A stretch of DNA of 64,000 nucleotides from Verrucomicrobiaceae bacterium (GCA_027484055.1 JAIXQH010000014.1:1-64000); one strand, 5' to 3'; positions 54,924 to 63,016 are shown, numbered from the stretch's first letter. Program-made: numbers and translations. The notes: a model not told the origin generated them from the sequence alone.

Positions 54924-55160
54924 ACTCCGCCGCAGGCGCAAACTCCCAGATTCACCCCAGCTCAGATCCACTGGCTCGACGTCATCAAAAACTACGTCGC
55001 CCTCAACGGTGCCTTCGCCACCGACGATCAGGACGCCTACCTCGACGCGTGGCAAAGCGTCGACTCCGATGAAGGCGTCCCCCTCGCCGTCGCCCGCAAG
55101 GCCTTCGGCGGCGATCCCAAGGACATCATCGAAGAACTCAACTCCATCCTCGTCGCATGA
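54924..55160 (+). pseudogene. hsdR: Detached C-terminal segment of hsdR
   Basis: About 78 codons in the frame shifted by the REP insertion: PRFTPAQIHWLDVIKNYVAL, then DAYLDAWQSVDSDEG, and DIIEELNSILVA before TGA 55158-55160. HsdR proteins of the EcoEI/EcoR124-like group end with a comparable 'FT.EQ..WL..I..H' helix and a final 'LN..L.A'. This segment helps bind the methylase core, so separating it could uncouple restriction. No start signal favours independent translation, although reinitiation or frameshifting cannot be excluded. The stop overlaps the ATG of the next gene. Confidence 0.8.
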
Positions 55161-57090
55161 GCTTTTTCAAGAAACTCTTCGGTTCCGGAAAAAATCCCGA
55201 TCCCTCCGCACCCACTCCACCTCCACTTCAAAAGCCGCCTGCGAAGTCTGCCGCCTCTTCTGCGTTGGAAGGAGAGCCTATCAAGGCGTTCGACAAGTTT
55301 GGCAGGGAACTCCTTATCTCGCGGCGTGATTGGATCGATGGCGTCTTGCTCGGGCAGCTCAAAAAGGAGTGGAACAACCCGGACGCACTCGCCGGAATCT
55401 TGATCCAGTCATTCAGTGACGGTTTCTTCACGGAAGTCGAAGAGGCCGCGAAACACCTCCGGACCATTGATCCGGATCCCTCGCGGGGAGCATCGCTGCT
55501 AGGCATTGTCTATCTACAGACCGCCCGCCCGGCAGAAGCCGAGCGCGTGTTTTCCACTTATCTGAAACAGCATGGCGAGGACGGAGTCGTTCTCACGAAT
55601 CTGGCGAAAGCCCAGGCTGCACTGGGACGTCACGAAGAGTCGGAGCAAACGTTATGGCGCGCATTGGAGCTCGATCCCAATCAGGACAACGGGCTTGGCT
55701 GGTATGAGGTGATCCATCGCGAGAGGGGCGGGTCTGCGGCCGGAGTGGAGGCACTCAAGCGCATCGCCAGGATCCCCGGAAGTTGGCGTGCGCGGCTGTG
55801 GCTCGCCCGCGCCGCGCTGGAATCAAGGAATCTCGATGCCGCGCTGGCCCTCTATCAGGAGAGCCTCGGCATGGCGGGAACGCCGGTCCCTACCGACCTC
55901 CTCATGCAAATGAGCGGCGATCTGGGGAACCACGGTCATCTTCCCGAAATCCTGAACCTTGCCGGGCCACGCTTTGATGTGGAAACCCATGGCATCGCCG
56001 TCGGAAACAACCTCATCAAGGCCAGCATCGATACCGGGCACCTGGACTCCGCCCGTAGCATCATTCGCAAGTTGGAAGCCTGCCAGCGTCCGGATTGGCG
56101 GGATACCCTCGGCTACTGGGAAAGCGAACTCCTCAAGGCCAAACTAAAGACTCAGGCCCCTGTCGCCGCGGACAAGCTCTGCATGACCATGCTCAGCCTG
56201 AATGGGCCGCTCTGGTTGATAGCCGATCATGCCACCTCGCGGATTGCCGCCCCGCGTGCTCCAGACGCTCCGCACATTGCATTCCTCGGCAGTTCGTTCG
56301 AGGCCGCAAGCATGCCATCCGAGATCACGGCTCAGCCATCCGACGGGCCGGGCCGGATGAGCCGCGCGCTGCCTCTTTTTCTGAACGAAACGGTGCATCT
56401 CCATAGCGATGCCCGCACCACCACACTCGTCCCATGGATCACAAACAGCGGTGGAGGATTCGGGCTTTTTGGCAAGGCCCCGGACCTCGCGGAAATGGCT
56501 CAACAAGCCCGTCAAATGGCGGCGGGTGTTGAAGGGACGCATCCGCCGGATTTCCTGATTGCCACGCACCTCGTTACTCGCGGCGAAAACTGGAAACTCC
56601 AGCTAGCCCTTGTCCGGACGATCGATGGGAAAACCCTCGCCTCTCATTCCTATGACTTCGCGGAGGCGGATTTCCGGCGCATCGCGGATCGGGTGACCAC
56701 TGATCTCCTTGCGGCACTAGCAAAAGACGCGGAAGTCGAAAGCCGCACGCCACCCGCCGGAACTCAGGTCCAGGACTCCGAACTCGACCACTATCTGTTT
56801 CGTCTGGAACAGACTCTTGCCGTCCGTTGCGGCACCTTGGATGGAACGGCCCAGGGATTCCTAAGCAATCCCGCCGAGATTCTCGACGGCATGCTTCACC
56901 TATGCCTTCAGAATCCCGCACATCTCCCATCCCGCATTCTTCTCTGGCGCGTCCTCGATGGGCTGAAGAATCGCGAGCCGGAACTTGTGAAATCCATGGC
57001 CACCAAGGTGAAGGAACTCCAAAGCGAGAATCCGCTTACCCCTGAGTTCCAAGTGTTCCTTGATCAGGAACTCAACACCATCCTCGTCGC
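55134..57090 (+). repeat. 23-bp direct repeats bracketing the TPR gene
   Basis: GAACTCAACTCCATCCTCGT followed by CGC (55134-55156) recurs at 57068-57090 with one mismatch (T to A). The first copy is the 3' end of hsdR (ELNSILVA), the second the 3' end of the TPR gene (ELNTILVA). The span given covers both copies and the gene between them. Confidence 0.8.
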
Positions 57091-57094
57091 CTGA
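55157..57094 (+). CDS. TPR protein of unknown function inside the restriction island
   Basis: 645 residues, probably cytoplasmic: no signal peptide, a basic start (SFFKKLFGSGKN) and a Pro-rich linker. Residues about 75-260 contain TPR-like helical repeats (SLLGIVYLQTARPAEAERVF, NLAKAQAALGRHEESEQTLW, LWLARAALESRNLDAALALY). The C-terminal 300 residues form a second domain with LWLIADHATSRIAAP and HIAFLGSSFE that I do not recognise. The last eight residues ELNTILVA copy the end of HsdR. It starts at the hsdR stop (ATGA overlap at 55157) and is followed immediately by the toxin gene, so it belongs to the same transcript. A defence-accessory role is only inference from position. Confidence 0.72.
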   Translation: MSFFKKLFGSGKNPDPSAPTPPPLQKPPAKSAASSALEGEPIKAFDKFGRELLISRRDWIDGVLLGQLKKEWNNPDALAGILIQSFSDGFFTEVEEAAKHLRTIDPDPSRGASLLGIVYLQTARPAEAERVFSTYLKQHGEDGVVLTNLAKAQAALGRHEESEQTLWRALELDPNQDNGLGWYEVIHRERGGSAAGVEALKRIARIPGSWRARLWLARAALESRNLDAALALYQESLGMAGTPVPTDLLMQMSGDLGNHGHLPEILNLAGPRFDVETHGIAVGNNLIKASIDTGHLDSARSIIRKLEACQRPDWRDTLGYWESELLKAKLKTQAPVAADKLCMTMLSLNGPLWLIADHATSRIAAPRAPDAPHIAFLGSSFEAASMPSEITAQPSDGPGRMSRALPLFLNETVHLHSDARTTTLVPWITNSGGGFGLFGKAPDLAEMAQQARQMAAGVEGTHPPDFLIATHLVTRGENWKLQLALVRTIDGKTLASHSYDFAEADFRRIADRVTTDLLAALAKDAEVESRTPPAGTQVQDSELDHYLFRLEQTLAVRCGTLDGTAQGFLSNPAEILDGMLHLCLQNPAHLPSRILLWRVLDGLKNREPELVKSMATKVKELQSENPLTPEFQVFLDQELNTILVA

Positions 57095-57550
57095 TTGGCG
57101 ATCCGTTCTTCTGTTCATTTAAAAGTGAAATCCCCGCTTGAAATCCTCCTCTTCTCCATCCATCGTGGCGCTGCCCGCGAAGTGGTGGCTTTGGGACTTC
57201 ATGACGAACGCCCGGGCCTCGACTACCTGGGCGAACTCCGGCGCTCCAACCCGAAAGGACACCAGATCCTCATCGCCCAGATCCGCCTCCTTTGCGATGT
57301 CCCCGATCTCCGCGCCAAGGCCACCTTCAAACTCCTCGACCCCACCCGCCAACTCTACGAATTCAAGACCCGCTCCGGCCTCCGGCTCTACTGCTTTTCC
57401 GATGGGGATGCACTCGTGATCCTCACCAATGGCGGCAAGAAAAACACGCCCAGGGAACAAAACCGCGACATTGAAAAGGCCAGGCGGCTTCACGACGAAT
57501 TCCTCGCCCTGAAAAACCAGGGAGCCAAACCGATCATCATCGACCCATGA
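57095..57550 (+). CDS. HigB/RelE-type toxin (phage Gp49-like)
   Basis: 151 residues from TTG 57095, or 141 from GTG 57125; no ATG fits. The core ATFKLLDPTRQLYEFKTRSG, LRLYCFSDGDALVILTNGGK and NRDIEKARRLHDEF is that of the Gp49-like/HigB branch of the RelE superfamily: ribosome-dependent or free mRNA interferases. Toxin-before-antitoxin order and the 4-bp overlap (ATGA 57547) with an XRE gene are typical of higBA modules. The N-terminal 40 residues are longer than usual. Confidence 0.82.
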   Translation: MAIRSSVHLKVKSPLEILLFSIHRGAAREVVALGLHDERPGLDYLGELRRSNPKGHQILIAQIRLLCDVPDLRAKATFKLLDPTRQLYEFKTRSGLRLYCFSDGDALVILTNGGKKNTPREQNRDIEKARRLHDEFLALKNQGAKPIIIDP

Positions 57551-57948
57551 AAATCACCTACACCCGCAGGAAAGGAGACAACCCCTACGCCGATCTCTTC
57601 TCCGGCCCGCTCTCCATCGAGGGCGAGGCGGAATACCGCAAGCAATGGATCGTCCACGAATTGCTCGGCCTCATGGAAGAGCAGGGCATCACCCGCGCCG
57701 AACTCGCCCGGCGCATGGAAGTCCAGCCATCCCGCGTCACTTCCATCCTCTCAGGCACCAACAACTTCACCATCGACACCCTCGTCCGCGCCGGTCGCGC
57801 CGTCGGTGCCGACATTGAGCTCCACTTCGTCCCGATGAAAAAGGACAAGACCCAAGGCGAAGCCGCAAAACTCGACGCCGACGAAGAATCCGTATCCAAG
57901 GTCGCCGAGGACCCGACACCTTATCGCATCAAGCGGAAGCCCGACTGA
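57547..57948 (+). CDS. HigA-type antitoxin, XRE-family DNA-binding protein
   Basis: 133 residues. The helix-turn-helix spans about residues 35-90: ELLGLMEEQGITRAELARRM, EVQPSRVTSILSGTNNFTID, TLVRAGRAVGADIELHFVPM. It should neutralise the upstream toxin and repress the operon. The Lys/Asp-rich tail (KKDKTQGEAAKLDADEES) is probably flexible. It lies between the toxin and hsdS (1 bp before the hsdS start), so autoregulation could also affect hsdS and hsdM. Confidence 0.85.
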   Translation: MKITYTRRKGDNPYADLFSGPLSIEGEAEYRKQWIVHELLGLMEEQGITRAELARRMEVQPSRVTSILSGTNNFTIDTLVRAGRAVGADIELHFVPMKKDKTQGEAAKLDADEESVSKVAEDPTPYRIKRKPD

Positions 57949-57949
57949 C

Positions 57950-59536
57950 ATGAGCCGGTCACCCGATCCTTTCCTTCTCCTCGGCAATTCTGCCGCGAAG
58001 GGCTCTTCAGCCCCAAAGGGGCGCAAGACGATAGCCCAGGGCAAGGCCCTGGGTCCTCGCCACCCCACGAATCCGAGCCCTGAAGGGGCGGAACGATCCA
58101 GGCAGGAAAATTGCGAGTGGTTAGGAGAGTCAAAAGTTCCAAAAGAAACCTATGGGCTGAAGATTCCGGCCCACTGGCGCTGGTCAACTTTCGGATACCT
58201 ATCGGAGCGAGTGACCGTAGGGCACGTTGGTTCGATGAAGGACGAGTATTTGGAAGCCGGAATACCATTTCTCCGAGGGCAGAATGTTCGTGCAAACCGC
58301 TACGACTCCAAAGGTCTCAAGTATATAAGTGCCGCGTTCCACAAATCACTCAAGAAGTCCGCACTTGAGCCTTTCGACATTGTGGTCACACGTTCCGGCG
58401 ATGTGGGAATTGCGTGCGTGATTCCCGAGCATCTGGGAGATGCCAACTGTTCTGATCTAGTCATCATAAAACGCCCTCACGGAATTGATTCTCATTTTGC
58501 GGCATATTACCTGAATTCTGCTGCAAAAAGGTTTATCACCGCTGGAAAGGTGGGAGTTGCGATCACGCATTTCAACACGAAGTCCGTCGCAGATCTGCCT
58601 GTTCCACTCCCACCCATCCTCGAACAACGCCGCATCGTGGCGCGGATTGAGGAACTCTTCTCCCGCCTCGCCGCCGGCGTCGCCGCCTTGCGCCACTCCA
58701 AAGCCCAACTCCAACGCTACCGCCAATCCGTCCTCGCCGCCGCCGTCACTGGTGAACTCACACGGGAATGGCGCGAGCAACACCCCGACACCGAACCCGC
58801 CGAAGAACTGCTGAAGAGGATTTTGAAGCTTCGTCCATCGGAATGGACGGGGAGAGGCAAATACATGACTCCTGAACCTCCCGTCACAGATGGACTTCCC
58901 GGTCTTCCGGAAACATGGTCTTGGACGAATTTCGAGACATTGGCTAAAGCCGAAAAACATGCGCTCAAGGCAGGCCCGTTTGGGTCTGCTCTAAAAAAAG
59001 AATTCTACGTGCCTTCCGGCTACAAAATCTACGGGCAGGAACAAGTCATCAACGATGATCCATATTTTGGCGATTACTACATCGACGAGGAAAGGTTCCA
59101 GTCACTGAAGTCGTGCGAAACGAAACCGGGAGACTTTCTGATCAGTCTCGTTGGCACGATTGGCCGCACAATGATCGTCCCCGACGATGCTGAACCCGGA
59201 ATCATCAACCCGCGCCTCGTGAAAATGAGCCTTGATCAGCGTCTCATCGATCCTCGCCTCTTGAAAATTTATCTCAGTTCGTCGCAGGTCAAGGCATTCT
59301 TCAAGATCGTTTCTCATGGCGGAACGATGGATGTTCTTAACCTGACCACTCTCAAGGCGCTACCGATACCGTTGCCCCCACTCGCCGAGATTCCGCAAAT
59401 TATCGAAGCAGTCGAAGCCCGCACCACCGCCATCGACCACCTCGAAGCCGAACTCGACCGCCAAATCACCCGTGCCTCGCGATTGCGCCAAGCAATCCTC
59501 GCCAACGCGTTCTCAGGAGAAGGCGCATTCGTTTGA
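57950..59536 (+). CDS. hsdS: Type I restriction-modification specificity subunit
   Basis: Recognises the bipartite DNA target for both restriction and methylation. 528 residues. Target-recognition domain 1 starts LKIPAHWRWSTFGYLSERVT and ends DLPVPLPPILEQRRIVARIE. The central helical repeat is EELFSRLAAGVAALRHSKAQ. TRD2 begins GLPGLPETWSWTNFETL and ends ALPIPLPPLAEIPQIIEAVE, with the second helical repeat to the C-terminus. About the first 60 residues are abnormal: much of this stretch is encoded by a GC-rich dispersed repeat (about 58006-58101) inserted in the 5' end, so the natural N-terminus is lost or extended. ATG 57950 directly follows the antitoxin stop. Confidence 0.92.
   Translation: MSRSPDPFLLLGNSAAKGSSAPKGRKTIAQGKALGPRHPTNPSPEGAERSRQENCEWLGESKVPKETYGLKIPAHWRWSTFGYLSERVTVGHVGSMKDEYLEAGIPFLRGQNVRANRYDSKGLKYISAAFHKSLKKSALEPFDIVVTRSGDVGIACVIPEHLGDANCSDLVIIKRPHGIDSHFAAYYLNSAAKRFITAGKVGVAITHFNTKSVADLPVPLPPILEQRRIVARIEELFSRLAAGVAALRHSKAQLQRYRQSVLAAAVTGELTREWREQHPDTEPAEELLKRILKLRPSEWTGRGKYMTPEPPVTDGLPGLPETWSWTNFETLAKAEKHALKAGPFGSALKKEFYVPSGYKIYGQEQVINDDPYFGDYYIDEERFQSLKSCETKPGDFLISLVGTIGRTMIVPDDAEPGIINPRLVKMSLDQRLIDPRLLKIYLSSSQVKAFFKIVSHGGTMDVLNLTTLKALPIPLPPLAEIPQIIEAVEARTTAIDHLEAELDRQITRASRLRQAILANAFSGEGAFV
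58006..58101 (+). repeat. GC-rich dispersed repeat inside the 5' end of hsdS
   Basis: It consists of AGCCCCAAAGGGGCG, a central perfect stem CCCAGGGC-aag-GCCCTGGG (58035-58053), and AGCCCTGAAGGGGCGG. The two outer words are near-identical and each is self-complementary. The arrangement is like the intergenic REP-type repeats seen in Verrucomicrobiota and Planctomycetota. It is translated here as part of HsdS. Confidence 0.65.
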
Positions 59537-59582
59537 ACATCGACAACCTCACCGCCCCGAATTAAATTCCGCCACCAAATCC

Positions 59583-60533
59583 ATGGGAATTCATTACGTT
59601 GAACGCAGTTTCGAGCTTCGGGGACCGTCCGGTCTTGGCGGATCCCCACGCCCGGATTTGATCGGGGGCGTGCTCTCAGGCTTGCAGGAAACGCTCATCG
59701 ATTCGGTGCGCATGGGATTTCTTCATGCCAGCCGGACGCGTGGGCGGATTCCTCAAATGCTGAAGGACGCGGCGGATGTCCGCTTCATTGGCATGCAGGG
59801 CCAGGGTGACGAAGTGACGACACTGCGCTTCCGGGTTCCCCGCTTCGGTGATGTGGCGGCGGAGCTTTTCGAGCAGCGCCAACTCTGGGACGATGGACCG
59901 AAGCCGGACGAAACGGCGTTCGATCTGCTCGCACAATCCTTGCGGGATGTCCGCCGGAAGACGGTGGATAGCAGCCGCTTCGACCATGCCTTGCTCAACC
60001 GCTTCGCCGGATACCGGGCACCGCTGCGGCGGGGGCTGGAATCGATTGTGATGGATGGCGGCGAGGCCGAGGAAGCCCGCTTCGATGCGGTTTTGACGGA
60101 AGCCGCGGAAAGCCTGCGGAAACAAACGCCGCCATCGCGCCGGGTGCGGCTGTGTGGGAAGCTGGACATGCTGGGCGTGAGCCGGAAGGTGATGGGACTT
60201 TATCTGGAGGATGGCACGCTGGTCACCGCGCTGTGGAATGCGGAGGATTTCACCACTGGGCTGGCAGGCTATCTGGACAAGGACGTGGTCATCGAAGGGC
60301 TGGCGGTTTTCCGGCCTTCCGGCAAGCTTCTGAGGATCGATGCGGATGCGATCAATTCCGCCGGAGCGCAGGATACTTTTTTCTCACGTCTGCCCTTGGC
60401 GGGTGCGGTGGTGGATCACGGGATGGCGGTTCGCGTCAGACCCGGTCAATCGGCGTATTCAAGTCTGCTAGGAATGATCCCGGGTGAGGAGACGGACGAG
60501 GAATTCATTCTGGCACTGGAGGAAATGAGCTGA
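59583..60533 (+). CDS. Protein of unknown function paired with a PIN nuclease
   Basis: 316 residues starting MGIHYVERSFELRG; the open frame extends upstream into hsdS but this ATG is the first after the hsdS stop. The N-terminal half is mixed alpha/beta with many charged residues (SGLQETLIDSVRMGFLHASR); the middle contains RRVRLCGKLDMLGVSRKVMG and a beta-rich C-terminal part (VMGLYLEDGTLVTALWNAED). No enzyme motif is recognised. Its stop overlaps the PIN gene start (TGATG, 60531-60535), so the two are translationally coupled. It may serve as an unusually large antitoxin or partner of the PIN protein; this is inference. Confidence 0.7.
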   Translation: MGIHYVERSFELRGPSGLGGSPRPDLIGGVLSGLQETLIDSVRMGFLHASRTRGRIPQMLKDAADVRFIGMQGQGDEVTTLRFRVPRFGDVAAELFEQRQLWDDGPKPDETAFDLLAQSLRDVRRKTVDSSRFDHALLNRFAGYRAPLRRGLESIVMDGGEAEEARFDAVLTEAAESLRKQTPPSRRVRLCGKLDMLGVSRKVMGLYLEDGTLVTALWNAEDFTTGLAGYLDKDVVIEGLAVFRPSGKLLRIDADAINSAGAQDTFFSRLPLAGAVVDHGMAVRVRPGQSAYSSLLGMIPGEETDEEFILALEEMS

Positions 60534-60994
60534 TGGCCAGCGGTGGTTATTATCTTCTGGATACCAATATCCTGCTGCACTGGCTACGAGGATCCAAGGT
60601 TTGTGAAACGATCGACGGGCAGTTCCACCTGACCGAGTCCGGGTTCCGCCCGCTGATTTGTGAAGTCACGCTCGGGGAGATCGAGGCATTTGCCATGAGC
60701 AGCAAGTGGGGAGAACCGCGAAAAGCCAAGCTCGCGGAAATCCGGACCAAACTGGTGGTCGTGGACCTCACCGACGACCGGATCATCCGCGCGTATGCCG
60801 AACTCAGCACTCTGGCCAAGGAACAAAGCCTAGCGATTTTCCACGACAAAAACGACCTGTGGATCGCCGCCGCTACCCGAGTAAGCGGGGCGACAGTGCT
60901 GACCACGGATGCCAAGGCCTTCAAGCCGCTCCGCGACGGGAAGCATCTCGACGCCGTGGTGCTGGATCCACACACCGGCTGGCAGCTTCCCTGA
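60533..60994 (+). CDS. PIN-domain ribonuclease (VapC-like)
   Basis: 153 residues. The four acidic metal-binding positions of PIN nucleases are visible: Asp10 (YLLDTNILLHWL), Glu44 or Glu49 (LICEVTLGEIEAF), Asp108 (NDLWIAAATR) and Asp126 (VLTTDAKAF). VapC toxins cleave tRNA or rRNA. A conventional small AbrB/Phd/RHH antitoxin is absent; the gene is coupled instead to the 316-residue unknown gene. Location between hsdS and hsdM suggests a defence-linked RNase. Confidence 0.85.
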   Translation: MASGGYYLLDTNILLHWLRGSKVCETIDGQFHLTESGFRPLICEVTLGEIEAFAMSSKWGEPRKAKLAEIRTKLVVVDLTDDRIIRAYAELSTLAKEQSLAIFHDKNDLWIAAATRVSGATVLTTDAKAFKPLRDGKHLDAVVLDPHTGWQLP

Positions 60995-61001
60995 AATTTT
61001 C

Positions 61002-61217
61002 ATGAGTAATGATTCTTCCTCCATCGTTTCCGGGGAACCGCCACTACCACACCCGCAAAAACCCGCTTACCTCAGCCAAAAAATTAAGCCCACCATCACC
61101 CTGAGAAGGTTACCCTTCGACGACATGGAGTCGGAATTCAAGTGCGGCAGGCCTGAGGAAAGCCTCCACGAGCCCCGACCGCACACAAGTTCAAATTTCC
61201 CACCGCCTTCCAGCTAA
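61002..61217 (+). CDS. Small ORF, doubtful; N-terminus resembles HsdM
   Basis: 71 codons between the PIN gene and hsdM. The first ten residues MSNDSSSIVS match the start of HsdM (MSDNSASIVS) at seven positions, and the DNA around both starts is similar. The rest is Pro/Ser-rich with no family resemblance. It may be a leftover of a duplicated hsdM 5' end or a leader peptide; it is not necessarily expressed. Confidence 0.3.
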   Translation: MSNDSSSIVSGEPPLPHPQKPAYLSQKIKPTITLRRLPFDDMESEFKCGRPEESLHEPRPHTSSNFPPPSS

Positions 61218-61240
61218 GCCACTCTTCAGATTCACCATTC

Positions 61241-62746
61241 ATGTCCGACAACTCCGCCTCCATCGTCTCCAAAGTCTGGAACTACGCCCACGTCCTCAAG
61301 AACGCGGGGGTCGGTTACGGCGACTACGTCGAGCAGATCACCTACCTGCTCTTCCTCAAGCTCGCCGACGAGATGACCGAGCTGGGCTACGACAACCCGA
61401 TCCCTAAACAATTTGCCTGGTCCAAGCTGAGCAGCAAGAGCGGCGACGATCTCGAAGTCCACTACCGCCACACTCTCGAGAACCTCGGCAAAGAACCCGG
61501 CCTCGTCGGCATCATCTTCCGCAAGGCCCAGAACAAGATCTCCAACCCCTCCGACCTCCAGCGCGTGATCAAGATGATCGGCGATGAGGATTGGTCCGGC
61601 ATGGACGTGGACATCAAGGGCGCGATCTACGAAGGCCTGCTCGAAAAGACCGCCAGTTCGTCGGACAAGGGAGCTGGCCAATACTTCACGCCCCGCCCGC
61701 TGATCCGCGCCATCGTCGATGTCATGGCACCCAAGCCCGGGCAGGTGATCGGCGACCCCGCCTGCGGCACCGGCGGCTTCCTGCTCGCAGCCCACGACTA
61801 CATTTCCCAGCACCACAAGCTGGACAAGATGCAGCGAAAGCATCTGAAGACCGAAGCGCTATGGGGAACGGATATTGTGCCCGGGGTCGTGAGCCTCTGT
61901 GCGATGAACATGTATCTGCACGGGATTGGCAAAGTGGCTGAGGCTTCCAGCCTCAGTTCTGGCAAAGGACAGAGGCAGGATGCCTCTGCCACTGTCGATC
62001 GCGCCGACGCCCTCGCCCAGCCCAGCGGCAGGAAGTTCGAAATGATCCTCGCCAACCCGCCCTTCGGCAAAAAAGGCGGCTACACCATCGTCGGCGACGA
62101 CGGCAAGATCAGCACCGAGAAGCAGGAATACGAGCGGGACGAATTCTGGGCCACCACCGCGAACAAACAGCTCAACTTCCTCCAGCACATCGTCAGCGAA
62201 CTCAAAGTCGGCGGCACCGCCGCCGTGGTCCTCCCCGACAACGTCCTCTTCGAAGGCGGAGCCGGCGAAACCATCCGCCGCGAACTCCTCAAACGCTGCA
62301 ACGTCCACACCCTCCTGCGTCTGCCTACCGGCATCTTCTACGCCCAAGGCGTGAAGGCCAACGTCCTCTTCTTCGAGCGCAAGGAAGCCAGCGAAAAGCC
62401 CTGGACCAAAGACCTCTGGATCTACGACCTCCGGACCAACCAGCACTTCACCCTCAAGACCAACCCGCTGGCCAACAAAGACCTCGACGATTTCAAAGCC
62501 GTCTATCACCCCGGAGCCTTCGCCAAGCGCAAGGAAACCGAGCGCTTCAAGAAATTCACCTACTCCGAGATCACCGCCCGCGACAAAGCCAACCTCGACA
62601 TCCTCTGGCTCAAGGACGACAGCCTCGAAGACAGCGACAATCTCCCACCCCCAGCCCTGCTAGCCGCCGAGATCGTCGAAAGCCTGGAAGCCGCGCTGGC
62701 AGAGTTCCGCGCGGTGGAGGAGGCGTTGGCGGTCGCTGAGGAGTGA
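61241..62746 (+). CDS. hsdM: Type I restriction-modification methyltransferase subunit
   Basis: N6-adenine methyltransferase of the type I system; with HsdS it protects host DNA. 501 residues: N-terminal helical domain (ASIVSKVWNYAHVLKNAGVG, YVEQITYLLFLKLADE), SAM-binding motif I GDPACGTGGFLLAAHDY (about residue 172) with TPRPLIRAIVDVM before it, and catalytic NPPFG (residues 272-276). A REP-like element is translated in frame at about residues 231-251, between motif I and the catalytic motif. It replaces or extends the loop after NMYLHGIGK, so the fold may tolerate it. It closes the hsd operon; 270 bp of repeat-rich intergenic DNA follow. Confidence 0.93.
   Translation: MSDNSASIVSKVWNYAHVLKNAGVGYGDYVEQITYLLFLKLADEMTELGYDNPIPKQFAWSKLSSKSGDDLEVHYRHTLENLGKEPGLVGIIFRKAQNKISNPSDLQRVIKMIGDEDWSGMDVDIKGAIYEGLLEKTASSSDKGAGQYFTPRPLIRAIVDVMAPKPGQVIGDPACGTGGFLLAAHDYISQHHKLDKMQRKHLKTEALWGTDIVPGVVSLCAMNMYLHGIGKVAEASSLSSGKGQRQDASATVDRADALAQPSGRKFEMILANPPFGKKGGYTIVGDDGKISTEKQEYERDEFWATTANKQLNFLQHIVSELKVGGTAAVVLPDNVLFEGGAGETIRRELLKRCNVHTLLRLPTGIFYAQGVKANVLFFERKEASEKPWTKDLWIYDLRTNQHFTLKTNPLANKDLDDFKAVYHPGAFAKRKETERFKKFTYSEITARDKANLDILWLKDDSLEDSDNLPPPALLAAEIVESLEAALAEFRAVEEALAVAEE
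61931..61993 (+). repeat. REP-like double palindrome inside hsdM
   Basis: Starts AAAGTGGCTGAGGCTTCCAG and ends AGGATGCCTCTGCCACT. It contains two hairpins (GAGGC-ttcca-GCCTC and AGAGGC-agga-GCCTCT-like), and its ends AGTGGC/GCCACT are inverted, as in a bipartite REP (BIME) unit. The left end is nearly identical to the repeat flanking the RAYT in hsdR. It keeps the hsdM frame. Confidence 0.8.
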
Positions 62747-63016
62747 TAAAACTGCAGAGCTTGAATATCGGAAAGATGAGGATTTTAGATCTTTGAGTTC
62801 TTTGTGCTCTTTGCGGTTAGAATCCAACAATCTCCAATCTCCAATCTCCAATCTCCGATCCTCTTGGCGCTCTTCCTAACTTGGCGGTTCAACAATCTGC
62901 TTCGTTGATCAGAGTTCACCGCGAAGCCGGGTGGGTGGTCTGGGGTAGAAGGGAGATTCGGAGCGAGTGGGCAGGAATAGGACTTATTAGACCTATGGTT
63001 TCCTAACTCTTTGTGC
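62747..63016. other. Repeat-rich intergenic region with a 7-bp tandem repeat
   Basis: Four consecutive copies of CAATCTC (62828-62855). Around them lie the words CTTTGTGCTCTTTGCGGTT and CTTGGCGCTCTTCCTAACTT, which look like dispersed intergenic repeat text rather than genes. The 3' ends of hsdM and der converge here. No clear terminator hairpin is seen. Confidence 0.6.

Noticed and set aside
61232-62509. Minus-strand frames opposite hsdM (61232-61843 and 61859-62509)
   Set aside because: Shadow frames of a clearly identified gene; no family resemblance.
62828-62856. Tandem CAATCTC copies as a CRISPR array
   Set aside because: The units are 7 bp and contiguous without spacers, and there are no cas genes; this is a simple tandem repeat.
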